Positions 7,832 to 16,231 are shown, numbered from the stretch's first letter. The stretch: DNA of 51,522 bases from a bacterium (GCA_002716725.1 PBBX01000011.1:1-51522); one strand, 5' to 3'. Numbers and translations: made by a program. Notes: generated by a model not told the origin, from the letters alone.

Positions 7832-8797
7832 ATGACTCACTATTCAATAACACTCAGTTATCTTAAATCATTACATGACACACCCTTGTTAGATTTAATT
7901 TACCAAGCAGCATCTATTCACCGAGACAATCATAATAGTAACGAAATGCAGTTATGTACCTTACTATCTATAAAAACAGGGGGATGTCCAGAAGATTGCT
8001 CATATTGTCCCCAAGCCGCACGCTATAACACAGGCTTAGAGCGAGAAAAATTATTAGATTTAAACGTCGTTATACAAAAAGCAAGACAGGCAAAAGAAAA
8101 TGGATCCAGTCGATTTTGTATGGGCGCTGCATTTCGAGAAGTCAAAGATAATAATGATTTTGAAGAAATTTTAAAAATGGTATCAGAAGTAAAAGAATTA
8201 GGTATGGAAGCCTGCTGCACATTAGGAATGCTAACCGACATACAAGCAAAACGACTCAAAGAAGCAGGTTTAACGGCTTATAATCATAACCTAGATACAT
8301 CTGAAGAGCATTATGACAGTATTATTAAAACACGAAAATACCAAGACCGATTAAACACAATTCAGCATGTTGTTGATGCAGGAATATCCGTATGCTGTGG
8401 AGGAATCATTGGGCTTGGGGAATCAACAACAGATCGTTTAAAATTAATAGAAACATTAGCCAATCTTAATCCTCAACCAGAAAGTGTCCCAATAAACACA
8501 TTAGTACCCGTAGCTGGAACACCCTTAGAAAATCAAGGAAAGGTAGATACGTTTGACTGGATTAGAATCATTGCGATTGCAAGAATAGCATTGCCCAAAG
8601 CAAAAATACGATTAAGTGCAGGTCGATTAGGTATCCCAAAAGAAGCTCAAGCCATGGCATTTATGGCAGGGGCCAACTCTATTTTTTCAGGTGAAAAACT
8701 ACTAACAACAAACAATCCAAGTGACGATTTAGATAAGGAGTTGTTAAACTCACTGCAATTTAAAACCAGTAAGGTAATGGAACCTAGTTTAACTTGA
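7832..8797 (+). CDS. bioB: biotin synthase
   Basis: A radical SAM enzyme that inserts sulfur into dethiobiotin. The [4Fe-4S]-binding C-x3-C-x2-C is at Cys52, Cys56 and Cys59 (G-G-C-P-E-D-C-S-Y-C-P-Q). Typical BioB blocks follow: M-G-A-A-F-R, E-A-C-C-T-L-G-M-L, Y-N-H-N-L-D-T-S, C-C-G-G-I-I-G-L-G-E and L-S-A-G-R. Length (321) is normal. Its TGA is overlapped by the TTG start of the biotin ligase, so synthesis and use of biotin are coupled. No bioA, D or F lies in the window. Confidence 0.97.
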   Translation: MTHYSITLSYLKSLHDTPLLDLIYQAASIHRDNHNSNEMQLCTLLSIKTGGCPEDCSYCPQAARYNTGLEREKLLDLNVVIQKARQAKENGSSRFCMGAAFREVKDNNDFEEILKMVSEVKELGMEACCTLGMLTDIQAKRLKEAGLTAYNHNLDTSEEHYDSIIKTRKYQDRLNTIQHVVDAGISVCCGGIIGLGESTTDRLKLIETLANLNPQPESVPINTLVPVAGTPLENQGKVDTFDWIRIIAIARIALPKAKIRLSAGRLGIPKEAQAMAFMAGANSIFSGEKLLTTNNPSDDLDKELLNSLQFKTSKVMEPSLT

Positions 8798-9345
8798 TAA
8801 GGTATTATCATTTTGACGAACTAGAATCAACCAATGAGTATGCTGAATATTTAGTAAAAAAATTTAGATTAAAAGAAAATTGTGTCATAACAACAGATTA
8901 TCAAACAAAAGGGAAGGGAACAAAAAATCGTATCTGGCATGCTGAAAAAAATACAAGTTTATTATATAGCTTATTACTGTATTCAGAAAATCCAAATATT
9001 AATCCAAAAAAAATGGTGCTAAACGCTGCAAAAATAATCCAAAAAATATTAAAAAAACATTTTGAAATCAAAACAACCATTAAATATCCCAATGATATCA
9101 TGTTAAACAATAAAAAATGTGGGGGCATATTAATAAAAAATATTATACAAGCCAACCAATGCTGGAGCATTATTGGAATAGGAATCAATATAAATACAAA
9201 AAAATTCCCAACTCACTTGGATAATATAGCCACATCAATCTATAAAGAGACGCAAAAAAATATTGATATTAAAATAATCTCAAAAAAATTAACAGAATCA
9301 TTAATAAGCTCATATAAAAGAATCTTAACACCCTCTACTAGTTAA
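8794..9345 (+). CDS. birA: biotin--[acetyl-CoA-carboxylase] ligase, catalytic domain only
   Basis: It activates biotin with ATP and transfers it to the carrier-protein lysine of carboxylases. Visible motifs: S-T-N-E-Y-A near the N-terminus, T-K-G-K-G-T-K-N-R-I-W-H (biotinoyl-AMP loop, usually G-R-G-R-x-G-R-x-W), K-Y-P-N-D-I-M and K-K-C-G-G-I-L. At 183 residues it lacks the N-terminal DNA-binding domain and the C-terminal SH3-like domain seen in E. coli BirA, so it is not expected to regulate transcription. The start is TTG, overlapping the bioB stop in TTGA, a translational-coupling arrangement. Confidence 0.88.
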   Translation: MIRYYHFDELESTNEYAEYLVKKFRLKENCVITTDYQTKGKGTKNRIWHAEKNTSLLYSLLLYSENPNINPKKMVLNAAKIIQKILKKHFEIKTTIKYPNDIMLNNKKCGGILIKNIIQANQCWSIIGIGININTKKFPTHLDNIATSIYKETQKNIDIKIISKKLTESLISSYKRILTPSTS

Positions 9346-9392
9346 AACACACACATTCCTAAAAAGAATTAAAATTTAGTAAAGAAACATTG

Positions 9393-9403
9393 TATGCTAT
9401 AAA
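9393..9403 (+). promoter_or_regulatory. extended -10 (TATGC-TATAAA) for the 9419 gene
   Basis: TG-C-TATAAA has the TGn extension of the -10 element. Predicted initiation near 9410 lies downstream of the ATG at 9407, so the ATG at 9419 should be the real start. Confidence 0.5.
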
Positions 9404-9418
9404 TAAATGTATCTACCT

Positions 9419-9799
9419 ATGAAAAATAATATTGTTATGCAATGTTTAATCATTATACACCTTCTCACAAGCTATGCCTATGCACAAACGTGGGATAAAA
9501 ATTTTTACGATAAAAAAATATTATACGAAAATGCAGAGAGCTTACAATTAACTGAATATCAAAAAAATAAAATATTATATGAAATAGGCACACAGAATAA
9601 TCATAAAACGTTTTATAATGTTGACAATTATTTGTTTAATGATAACGTAATAAGTATAAAAAAAGAGGAAATATATAAAAAAAAACCACCATTAATATTA
9701 TTTTCTGAAATATCACATAAAATGGAACTTAACTTGAAAACGACATCAAATAATATAGAAAATGCAACTAAAAACACTTATTTTATTAATTTTAAATAA
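9419..9799 (+). CDS. small exported protein of unknown function
   Basis: From ATG 9419 the protein begins M-K-N-N-I-V-M-Q with a hydrophobic core and a clean signal-peptidase site Y-A-Y-A|Q-T-W, leaving about 104 mature residues. The mature part is hydrophilic, rich in Lys, Asn and Tyr, and without recognised domain. The 4-codon longer frame from 9407 is rejected because the extended -10 at 9393-9403 would start the RNA inside it. It stands alone between the biotin ligase and the LpxH-like gene. Confidence 0.6.
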   Translation: MKNNIVMQCLIIIHLLTSYAYAQTWDKNFYDKKILYENAESLQLTEYQKNKILYEIGTQNNHKTFYNVDNYLFNDNVISIKKEEIYKKKPPLILFSEISHKMELNLKTTSNNIENATKNTYFINFK

Positions 9800-9904
9800 C
9801 ATAGTTAATTAATCAGCATTTTCATAGCCTAAACTTAAAAATTTGCAATCAACAAATCATCATAAACACACAGACACATTTAGTAAGCATCCCATAACAT
9901 TCCA

Positions 9905-9926
9905 TACTTTATGGATTCATAAAGTA
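9905..9926. promoter_or_regulatory. perfect inverted repeat over the -35 position of the 9947 promoter
   Basis: TACTTTAT (9905-9912) and ATAAAGTA (9919-9926) form an 8-bp perfect inverted repeat with a 6-bp spacer. It covers the expected -35 position of the extended -10 at 9932-9940, where an operator would act. No cognate regulator is adjacent. Confidence 0.35.
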
Positions 9927-9931
9927 ATAAT

Positions 9932-9940
9932 TGATACTAT
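9932..9940 (+). promoter_or_regulatory. extended -10 (TGA-TACTAT) for the LpxH-like gene
   Basis: TG-A-TACTAT ends 6 nt before ATG 9947, which puts transcription initiation at the start codon (leaderless). Confidence 0.45.
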
Positions 9941-9946
9941 ATTAAA

Positions 9947-10657
9947 ATGAGTAAAAAAAAAATAGTAGCCAATTCAATATGGGTATCAGATGTACATCTT
10001 GGGTCACAAGGAAGCCAAGTAGAAAAATTTGAATTATTTCTAAACTCTATATCATGTAAAAATTTGTTTTTAAATGGAGATATTATAGATAATTATTTAA
10101 TAAACAATACAAATCATATCAAAACACATTACAAGAGCATAATTACACAGTTAGAAACCTTACAAAACAAAGGGACACACATTTATTTTTTACAAGGTAA
10201 TCATGATAAAAAAGAAGCAATAGAAAACATATTTTTAAATATTACATTTAAAAAAGAAATAATTTACAAAACACTAACAAACAAAACATATTTGATTTTT
10301 CATGGAGATAAATGTGATACAAGTGTTAAATTGAAAACAAAGTATATTGCAAAATTTGGAACAAAATTTTATGAATTTTGTTTATCCTTTAAAAAAAGTT
10401 CTAATAAACCTCATTTTAGTCGTATCATCAAAATATTAAGTAAAAAAATTATCAGTTTTTTATTTCAAAACGAAAAAAAGCTATTAGCATACTTAGAAAA
10501 TCAACAAGTTGATGGTGTCATTTGCGGACACTCACATCAACCCATGATAAAAAAAATAAAAAATAAAGACTACCTAAACAGCGGAGACTGGATTGATAAC
10601 TGTAGCTATATCATTGAAACATACAACGGTGAATTTAAACTTGAAAAATGGATTTAG
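9947..10657 (+). CDS. LpxH-like metallophosphoesterase (UDP-2,3-diacylglucosamine diphosphatase)
   Basis: Calcineurin-type metal motifs occur in order: S-D-V-H-L-G, N-G-D-I-I-D-N, Q-G-N-H-D, F-H-G-D-K-C-D and C-G-H-S-H-Q-P, then N-S-G-D-W-I-D-N-C, a C-terminal signature of the LpxH/LpxH2-related group. The family hydrolyses UDP-2,3-diacylglucosamine to lipid X and UMP at the inner membrane in lipid A synthesis. Length 236 fits. No other lpx gene is in the window, so a different phosphodiester substrate cannot be excluded. The gene converges on the FlgG-like gene with 2 bp between stops. Confidence 0.8.
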   Translation: MSKKKIVANSIWVSDVHLGSQGSQVEKFELFLNSISCKNLFLNGDIIDNYLINNTNHIKTHYKSIITQLETLQNKGTHIYFLQGNHDKKEAIENIFLNITFKKEIIYKTLTNKTYLIFHGDKCDTSVKLKTKYIAKFGTKFYEFCLSFKKSSNKPHFSRIIKILSKKIISFLFQNEKKLLAYLENQQVDGVICGHSHQPMIKKIKNKDYLNSGDWIDNCSYIIETYNGEFKLEKWI

Positions 10658-10659
10658 TC

Positions 10660-11466
10660 TTAATTAATTGCATTAAAAACTTTTCGCCTATATTCAATTA
10701 ATTTATACAAACTATTTACGGAAGCTTCGTGATAAGCTTTATAAAATTTACTATCATGAGAACGGAATGTATTAGCTTGAGAAACAAAGCCTTGTAAAAT
10801 ATTATAGTGTTCATAACCTTCTAAGGTATCAATAGATTTAGTTAAAATAAAAAAAGTAGGACTAATAGGCTCTAAATAGTTATTCATATCTTCAAAATAT
10901 TTAAAAGCAGTAATTTTTAAGGTATCAACAAAATCAGAATCAACAAAAAAACTGCCTTTTCGACTAACCGAATAAGCCCCCTGTTTTGGTAATTTCATAA
11001 TTCCATTTTCACCTAATACAGGATAATTGCCGGATAGCGTAACCAGTGTATTATCAAACGTAATACGAAAGCGACCATCGCGAGTATACGCTACTACCCC
11101 TGAATTTAACATAACCGTAAAAAAAGAACGATTTCCCCCATTAATACAAAAATGCAATGTATCACCCGTTTCAACAGGAGGCCCCTCAATCCATTTATAA
11201 TTATGTATTCCAATAACAAGATGCTTACCATCTGGGGCATTATATAAGCGTTCATTATGAACCCCTAAACGAAGATAACCAGGAGTTGACCCATGAACAA
11301 CATAATCTAAAGATTTATGCGCATGTTCATGATAAGCATCAACCGAATAAGCCAATTCTCTTGTGCCATCATCGGGTAAATCACGAAAATAAGGTTGCGC
11401 AAATAAAGAACTCTGAATGAAAAGAAAACAGTATATAGCTAAACTACAAATTATCGTTTTTGGCAT
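10660..11466 (-). CDS. secreted FlgF/FlgG-like (flagellar rod/hook family) protein, isolated
   Basis: The central block reads F-F-T-V-M-L-N-S-G-V-V-A-Y-T-R-D-G-R-F, then L-V-T-L-S-G-N-Y-P-V-L-G-E-N-G, which is the shared FlgE/F/G core ('FF.V...G...YTRDG.F...LV...G..V.G'). The tail V-D-T-L-K-I-T-A-F and I-L-Q-G-F-V-S-Q-A-N-T also match FlgG, whose C-terminal helices polymerise with the rod. Unlike FlgG, it has a Sec signal peptide (hydrophobic core ending S-L-F-A|Q). No flagellar gene is nearby. The start is ATG 11466 (268 residues) because the minus -10 TATACT (11476-11481) would initiate after the TTG at 11487. It could be a repurposed periplasmic or surface fibre subunit. Confidence 0.65.
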   Translation of the reverse strand: MPKTIICSLAIYCFLFIQSSLFAQPYFRDLPDDGTRELAYSVDAYHEHAHKSLDYVVHGSTPGYLRLGVHNERLYNAPDGKHLVIGIHNYKWIEGPPVETGDTLHFCINGGNRSFFTVMLNSGVVAYTRDGRFRITFDNTLVTLSGNYPVLGENGIMKLPKQGAYSVSRKGSFFVDSDFVDTLKITAFKYFEDMNNYLEPISPTFFILTKSIDTLEGYEHYNILQGFVSQANTFRSHDSKFYKAYHEASVNSLYKLIEYRRKVFNAIN

Positions 11467-11475
11467 ATTAACTAT

Positions 11476-11481
11476 AGTATA
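11476..11481 (-). promoter_or_regulatory. -10 element for the FlgG-like gene
   Basis: TATACT on the minus strand ends 9 nt before ATG 11466, giving a leader of about 3 nt and excluding the longer TTG start at 11487. Confidence 0.45.
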
Positions 11482-11498
11482 TCGCAACTATAAAAAAA

Positions 11499-11555
11499 AA
11501 GGGAAATCTGAATAGTGCATTGTGTTGCATCTCAAACAGTTTCCCCCTATATTTT
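11499..11555. other. imperfect inverted repeat between divergent genes
   Basis: GGGAAATCTG near the left end pairs with CAGTTTCCC near the right with one bulged base; the interior contains two TGCA boxes. It lies between the divergent FlgG-like and epimerase promoters and could be an operator or short RNA hairpin. Strand and function are open. Confidence 0.25.
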
Positions 11556-11615
11556 TATATATTCCCAAAAAAAAATAACAATAAACATCAAAATATGTCT
11601 ATTAATTAATTAAAT

Positions 11616-11626
11616 TATGCTAAAAT
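11616..11626 (+). promoter_or_regulatory. extended -10 (TATGC-TAAAAT)
   Basis: TG-C-TAAAAT is the same 11-mer as the promoter at 32030. It predicts a leader of about 49 nt for the epimerase gene, so this unit is not leaderless. Confidence 0.45.
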
Positions 11627-11681
11627 AATATCAACGAATAATAAAACAACTATAATCAAGAGATAAAAAAATTAAACCAAA

Positions 11682-12578
11682 ATGAAAACAATTTTAATAG
11701 CAGGTGCAACAGGCTTAATTGGAACACATCTGATTAAAACATTAGCTAACACCTATAAATTCATACTCATTACAAGAGATAAAAACAACGTTAAATCTAC
11801 TAAAAAAAATTGTGTTATTATTTCTTGGAAAGAATTTAATACTCAAAATAGTAAATGGATTGAAGAAGCAGATATCGTTATAAATTTAGCAGGAGAATCG
11901 ATCTTAAAGCCATTTACAAAGCGTAATAAACAAAAAATTTATGACAGTAGAATTCAATCAACAAAATACCTTGTAAGAGCAATCCAAAACACAACAAAAA
12001 AACCAAGTTGTTTCATTAATGCCTCCGCTATTGGATACTACGATCATAGCATAGCAAATAAAACATATACGGAAGCTGATAGAGCAGGAAAAGGGTTTTT
12101 ATCAAAATTATGTCAGGATTGGGAACATGAGGCACGAAAAGCAAGTATTAGAACTATCCAATTAAGAATAGGACTAGTCTTAGATTCCAAAAAAGGGTTT
12201 TTAAAAACAATGTTAATTCTATTTAACACATATATGGGAGGTTTTTTGGGAAACGGAAAACAAGCATGCCCATGGATTCATATTGAAGACGTTACTAATA
12301 GTATCAAATTTATCATTGAAACGAATCAAATATCAGGACCTGTCAACCTAGTTTCACCCAAAATATGTGATTTAAAAACATTTTGCAATATACTAAGTCA
12401 TATAACAAACAAACCATCATGGCTTCATCCTCCAGCATTCATCATTAGATTATTACTAGGCGAATTAGCAGCATCGTTACTGAAAACACCATTTGTGAAA
12501 CCCGAAAAATTATTATTAAATAAGTATAAATTTATCCATATAGATTTAGAAAAAACATTAAATTACTCAATCAAATAA
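11682..12578 (+). CDS. TIGR01777-family NAD(P)-binding epimerase-like protein (YfcH type)
   Basis: The N-terminal Rossmann loop G-A-T-G-L-I-G-T-H is followed by family blocks V-I-N-L-A-G-E-S-I, R-I-Q-S-T-K-Y-L, S-A-I-G-Y-Y-D, F-L-S-K-L-C-Q-D-W-E, R-I-G-L-V-L and W-I-H-I-E-D-V. These define the atypical SDR group TIGR01777 (E. coli YfcH, plant SULA). The biochemical substrate is not established for the family. Length 298 is normal. It precedes heme A synthase by 40 bp, but that gene has its own -10 element. Confidence 0.9.
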   Translation: MKTILIAGATGLIGTHLIKTLANTYKFILITRDKNNVKSTKKNCVIISWKEFNTQNSKWIEEADIVINLAGESILKPFTKRNKQKIYDSRIQSTKYLVRAIQNTTKKPSCFINASAIGYYDHSIANKTYTEADRAGKGFLSKLCQDWEHEARKASIRTIQLRIGLVLDSKKGFLKTMLILFNTYMGGFLGNGKQACPWIHIEDVTNSIKFIIETNQISGPVNLVSPKICDLKTFCNILSHITNKPSWLHPPAFIIRLLLGELAASLLKTPFVKPEKLLLNKYKFIHIDLEKTLNYSIK

Positions 12579-12604
12579 ATATCGAAGAAACGGGTAATAT
12601 ATAT

Positions 12605-12610
12605 TATACT
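12605..12610 (+). promoter_or_regulatory. -10 element for ctaA (near-leaderless)
   Basis: TATACT ends 8 nt before ATG 12619; the predicted leader is only about 2 nt. Confidence 0.4.
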
Positions 12611-12618
12611 CCACAATA

Positions 12619-13644
12619 ATGTATAAACAAGTAAACAACACTATTATTATTAAATGGCTCATAACGGTGACCCTATTAATTTTTGTGATTATTATCATTG
12701 GAGGAATCACACGTTTAACAGGATCAGGTTTATCAATGGTAGATTGGAAACCGTTAATGGGAACGATACCTCCATTAGGTTATGAAAGTTGGCTAAAGGT
12801 ATTTTCACTTTACCAATCATCACCGCAATACAAACTGATAAACCAGTCTATGACATTAAGTGACTTTAAAGTAATTTTTTTATGGGAATATTTACACCGC
12901 ATGTTAGCCCGATTAATAGGACTAGCATTACTTATTCCCTATATTATTTTTGCAATTAAAAACTATATTCCTAAATGGCTTAATAAACATATTCTAATAA
13001 TGATAGGCCTTGTCATACTTCAGGGTATCATTGGTTGGTATATGGTTAAAAGTGGGCTTGTAAATAAACCTGAAGTAAGTCATTACCGATTGGCAACACA
13101 TCTAGTAATGGCCTTATTATTATTACAGTATATTATTTGGATACTATTAGAGTTAACAAAACAACATGCTAAAGCTATGCACAAACTAGCTATTCCCATT
13201 TGTATATGGAGCCTCGGAATTCTATTACAAATCATTTATGGAGCATTTACGGCTGGAAAAAAAGCAGGGTGGGGGTATAATTCCTATCCAAAAATGGGGG
13301 AATCATGGTTGCCAGAATCAGCATTTATGTACCCCAGTTTTATAAGTAATGTATTAGATAATCCCGTCATGATACAGTTTATACATAGACATCTAGGTGT
13401 AATATTAATGATTATATTTATAGGGATTTGGATTCACATCATCAAAAATAAAAATAATAGTAGCCTATTAAAAAAAGTAGCCTCTACTGTGCTGATTATA
13501 TTAATCATACAAGTGTTGTTAGGCATATTAACCTTAATCTTAAAAATTCCTATCCTATTAGCAGTAATACACCAATTAACAGGCGCTCTATTATTAACAA
13601 GTATTACTTGTTTAAATTATTTTTTATTTAAACAAGACAAATAA
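12619..13644 (+). CDS. ctaA: heme A synthase (COX15/CtaA type 2)
   Basis: It oxidises the C8 methyl of heme O to a formyl group, making heme A for aa3-type cytochrome oxidase. Eight hydrophobic segments are evident and the four heme-coordinating histidines are present in E-Y-L-H-R-M-L, L-A-T-H-L-V-M, F-I-H-R-H-L-G and V-I-H-Q-L-T-G. G-G-I-T-R-L-T-G-S-G-L-S-M-V-D-W-K and Y-G-A-F-T-A-G-K-K-A-G are COX15 hallmarks of the type shared by alphaproteobacteria, Bacteroidetes and mitochondria. Length 341. ctaB and the oxidase subunits must be elsewhere. Confidence 0.93.
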   Translation: MYKQVNNTIIIKWLITVTLLIFVIIIIGGITRLTGSGLSMVDWKPLMGTIPPLGYESWLKVFSLYQSSPQYKLINQSMTLSDFKVIFLWEYLHRMLARLIGLALLIPYIIFAIKNYIPKWLNKHILIMIGLVILQGIIGWYMVKSGLVNKPEVSHYRLATHLVMALLLLQYIIWILLELTKQHAKAMHKLAIPICIWSLGILLQIIYGAFTAGKKAGWGYNSYPKMGESWLPESAFMYPSFISNVLDNPVMIQFIHRHLGVILMIIFIGIWIHIIKNKNNSSLLKKVASTVLIILIIQVLLGILTLILKIPILLAVIHQLTGALLLTSITCLNYFLFKQDK

Positions 13645-13707
13645 TAGATAGTAATTTTCTTTTAACAATTTTAAAGATACGATAAACTTAAGAAAAAAAT
13701 CAATAAG

Positions 13708-14574
13708 ATGAATAAAAAACTTAATAGAAATGATCCCTGTTGGTGTAACAGTAAAAAAAAATATAAACACTGCCATTTTGAATTTGATGAAACGTTAAAA
13801 TCACTATCCTATCAAGGATACCCTATCCCAAATAGAAAACTCATTAAATCAAGAAAAGACTTAGAAGGAATAAAAAAAAGTTGCCAGTTAACAAAATTTA
13901 TTTTAGATGAGCTAAACACAATTATTAAACCAGGCATAACAACCAATGAAATTGATAAATGGGTATATGATACAACACTCAAGCATCATGCAAAACCAGC
14001 ACCATTAAATTACAAAGGATTTCCTAAAAGCATCTGTACTTCCATTAATGAAGTAATTTGCCATGGAATACCTGAAGATAGAATCCTAAAAGAAGGGGAT
14101 ATATTAAATGTAGATGTAACCTGTATTATAGATGGGTACTTTGGAGATTCATGCCGAATGTATCCTATAGGAAACATAAGCCAACAAGCAAAGCGATTAA
14201 TAGATGTAACCAAAGAGTGCTTAGAAGAATCAATCAAACAACTAAGACCCTTTGATCCTATTAATAAAATAGGAGATGTTATTTCAGAAATAGCGAAACG
14301 AGAATCCTATTCAATTGTCAAAATGTTTGGAGGTCATGGAACAGGCAATCAGTTTCATGAAGACCCCTTTATTTTCCATTATAAAAAGAATGAAAAATTA
14401 ATGATTTGTGCACCCGGAATGGTGTTTACAATAGAACCTATGATCAATGAAGGATCTGAAGAATGTATTATTTTAGAGGATAACTGGACGGCTGTAACAA
14501 AAGATAAATCATTATCAGCTCAATGGGAACACACTGTATATGTCAATGAAGATAAAATTGAAATACTAACGTAA
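13708..14574 (+). CDS. map: methionine aminopeptidase with N-terminal SEC-C zinc motif
   Basis: It removes the initiator methionine. Residues 1-25 form a SEC-C motif (N-R-N-D-P-C-W-C-N-S-K-K-K-Y-K-H-C-H) that binds zinc and, in SecA, SecB and ribosomes. The catalytic domain follows with dinuclear metal ligands in V-D-V-T-C...F-G-D-S, G-G-H-G-T-G, F-T-I-E-P-M and Q-W-E-H-T. The SEC-C fusion occurs in several bacteria, including chlamydiae, and presumably docks the enzyme on the ribosome. Length 288. The 3' end overlaps the small convergent gene at 14566 by 9 bp. Confidence 0.94.
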   Translation: MNKKLNRNDPCWCNSKKKYKHCHFEFDETLKSLSYQGYPIPNRKLIKSRKDLEGIKKSCQLTKFILDELNTIIKPGITTNEIDKWVYDTTLKHHAKPAPLNYKGFPKSICTSINEVICHGIPEDRILKEGDILNVDVTCIIDGYFGDSCRMYPIGNISQQAKRLIDVTKECLEESIKQLRPFDPINKIGDVISEIAKRESYSIVKMFGGHGTGNQFHEDPFIFHYKKNEKLMICAPGMVFTIEPMINEGSEECIILEDNWTAVTKDKSLSAQWEHTVYVNEDKIEILT

Positions 14575-14775
14575 TTTAGTTTTTTCAAGCAACATGCTAT
14601 AACGATATTTATCTCTTTTTTTTAAGCGATGCCCTTCATACATAATAATATGCTTAAGTTTTGAACGATCTTTTCCATTATTAAGATCAATCACAATATC
14701 TCTAGTACTATTTAAATCATAAATTTTTACTGTAATAACTGAAGACTTTTTTTTAGGCTTCGTTTTTTTATTCAT
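14566..14775 (-). CDS. small basic protein of unknown function
   Basis: From ATG 14775 the product is 69 residues: M-N-K-K-T-K-P-K-K-K-S-S, then V-I-T-V-K-I-Y-D-L-N-S-T-R-D-I-V-I-D-L and M-Y-E-G-H-R-L-K-K-R-D-K-Y-R-Y. Regular beta-strand-like alternation and a basic tail suggest a real, perhaps RNA- or DNA-binding, protein rather than a shadow. An in-frame ATG six codons earlier (14793) is possible. No ribosome site is visible for either. It overlaps the map 3' end by 9 bp. Confidence 0.5.
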   Translation of the reverse strand: MNKKTKPKKKSSVITVKIYDLNSTRDIVIDLNNGKDRSKLKHIIMYEGHRLKKRDKYRYSMLLEKTKLR

Positions 14776-14883
14776 ATTATATGAATCTATCATGTATATA
14801 TCCGTAAACTATTATTTATATTATGTAATGATAGTACCCAAAAAAAAATCAAATAAAACATAAAACGATACCTTAAAAAACTA

Positions 14884-15402
14884 TTATCGAATAAACAGTT
14901 TATGTTTAGTAATGGGATAATGATTGATAAATTTTTCTAACGAAAATCTTACAACAGAAAAAGCTATGTGATTCCATGGAATCTTATCAAACATATAAAA
15001 TTGAGCATCCAACGTTTCAGTACCAATAGAATAATCTTCAGAAGGAAGTTCAGTTAAAAACAGCATATAAACCTGACTAATCTTAGGAAGAGAATAAATA
15101 ACAAATAAATACAAAGATTCACAATGAATCCCCACTTCTTCAAAAGCTTCTCGTCTCGCTCCATCTTCTACAGTTTCATCACATTCCATAAAACCACTTG
15201 GTATGGTCCATAATCCATACCCAGGATCAATAGCACGTTGACAAAGCAAAATCTGATTCTTGTAATATGGAAGAATCCCAACAATAATTTTAGGATTATC
15301 ATAATGTATATACTGGCATTTGCTGCAGATAAAACGATGTCTATTATCATTAAGCGGAATTTGATACGTAATCGGATGGGCACACATAGGACAGTATTTC
15401 AT
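14884..15402 (-). CDS. Nudix hydrolase with N-terminal zinc ribbon
   Basis: A C-P-M-C ... C-S-K-C zinc ribbon (residues 4-30) precedes a complete Nudix box G-F-M-E-C-D-E-T-V-E-D-G-A-R-R-E-A-F-E-E-V-G (G-x5-E-x7-R-E-x2-E-E-x-G). Such proteins hydrolyse nucleotide diphosphate derivatives such as NADH, ADP-ribose or FAD; the ribbon-plus-Nudix layout recalls NudC and its shorter relatives, and 172 residues fits the short type. Substrate unknown. It is divergent from queF with only 43 bp between starts; TATAAA lies 4 nt before its ATG. Confidence 0.9.
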   Translation of the reverse strand: MKYCPMCAHPITYQIPLNDNRHRFICSKCQYIHYDNPKIIVGILPYYKNQILLCQRAIDPGYGLWTIPSGFMECDETVEDGARREAFEEVGIHCESLYLFVIYSLPKISQVYMLFLTELPSEDYSIGTETLDAQFYMFDKIPWNHIAFSVVRFSLEKFINHYPITKHKLFIR

Positions 15403-15445
15403 TACATTTATACTAATAAGAAGTTACAATATACTCAATAAAATT
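15403..15445. promoter_or_regulatory. 43-bp divergent promoter of Nudix gene and queF
   Basis: Both starts share 43 bp. TACAAT (15425-15430) and the overlapping TATACT (15430-15435) face queF. A TATAAA on the minus strand faces the Nudix gene. The space leaves no room for long leaders, so both messages are short-leadered or leaderless. Confidence 0.4.
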
Positions 15446-16231
15446 ATGAAACAAAAAGATTTAGATTCAAGTCCTTTAGGAAAAATCGTAAATACACCTG
15501 AGAAATATAACAAGGATATCTTAGTAGCCATTCAGCGGAATCTAGACTATTCGTTCAAAGCATATGGAATGGATCGTTGGACAGCCTATGAATTATCTTG
15601 GTTAAATAAAGCGGGTATCCCACAAATAAGAATATGTGAAATTTCTTATAATGCATCATCATCAGCCATTATTGAATCTAAATCTTTAAAATTATACTTT
15701 AATGCCTTTAATAATAGTCATTATGACTCTGAAAAAACCGTCTTGAAAACTATACAAAATGATTTGCAAGATAAAGTGAAATCAACAGTCAATGTATCGT
15801 TTAGAACTGTTCAAGATGAAAGTATTAACCCATATAAGCAAATGTTTCAAATAGAAGAATCAGTAACCCAAATAGATAGCTTTAATGCCTTTAAATTTCA
15901 TGATAATAACGTTGAAGAAACATTATATACTCATATATATCGATCATTATGTCCTGTTACAAATCAACCTGATTTTGCAACACTATTTATAACTTATTCA
16001 GGTAAACAATTAGATAAACAAACACTATTTAATTACTTGATTTCTTCACGTAATAAAAATAATTTTCATGAAGAGTGTATAAGTACTATTTTTAATGATT
16101 TATTAAATACAAAAAAGATTAAAGAACTTACCGTGCAAGGCTCCTTTCTAAGAAGAGGAGGTATCGATATTACACCTATTAGAAGTACATTAAAAAGCTA
16201 TAAAATTATTCCTAGAATTAGCCTGCAGTAA
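15446..16231 (+). CDS. queF: NADPH-dependent 7-cyano-7-deazaguanine reductase (preQ0 reductase)
   Basis: It reduces preQ0 to preQ1 in queuosine synthesis for tRNA modification. The catalytic cysteine is C169 in R-S-L-C-P-V-T-N-Q-P-D-F with the conserved Asp seven residues later (D176), as in E. coli (C190/D197). E-S-K-S-L-K-L-Y-F-N-A-F is the QueF specificity motif. At 261 residues with two tandem T-fold halves it is the long, two-domain (E. coli-type) QueF. queC, D and E are not in the window. It converges with the PDZ gene, stops adjacent. Confidence 0.95.
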   Translation: MKQKDLDSSPLGKIVNTPEKYNKDILVAIQRNLDYSFKAYGMDRWTAYELSWLNKAGIPQIRICEISYNASSSAIIESKSLKLYFNAFNNSHYDSEKTVLKTIQNDLQDKVKSTVNVSFRTVQDESINPYKQMFQIEESVTQIDSFNAFKFHDNNVEETLYTHIYRSLCPVTNQPDFATLFITYSGKQLDKQTLFNYLISSRNKNNFHEECISTIFNDLLNTKKIKELTVQGSFLRRGGIDITPIRSTLKSYKIIPRISLQ

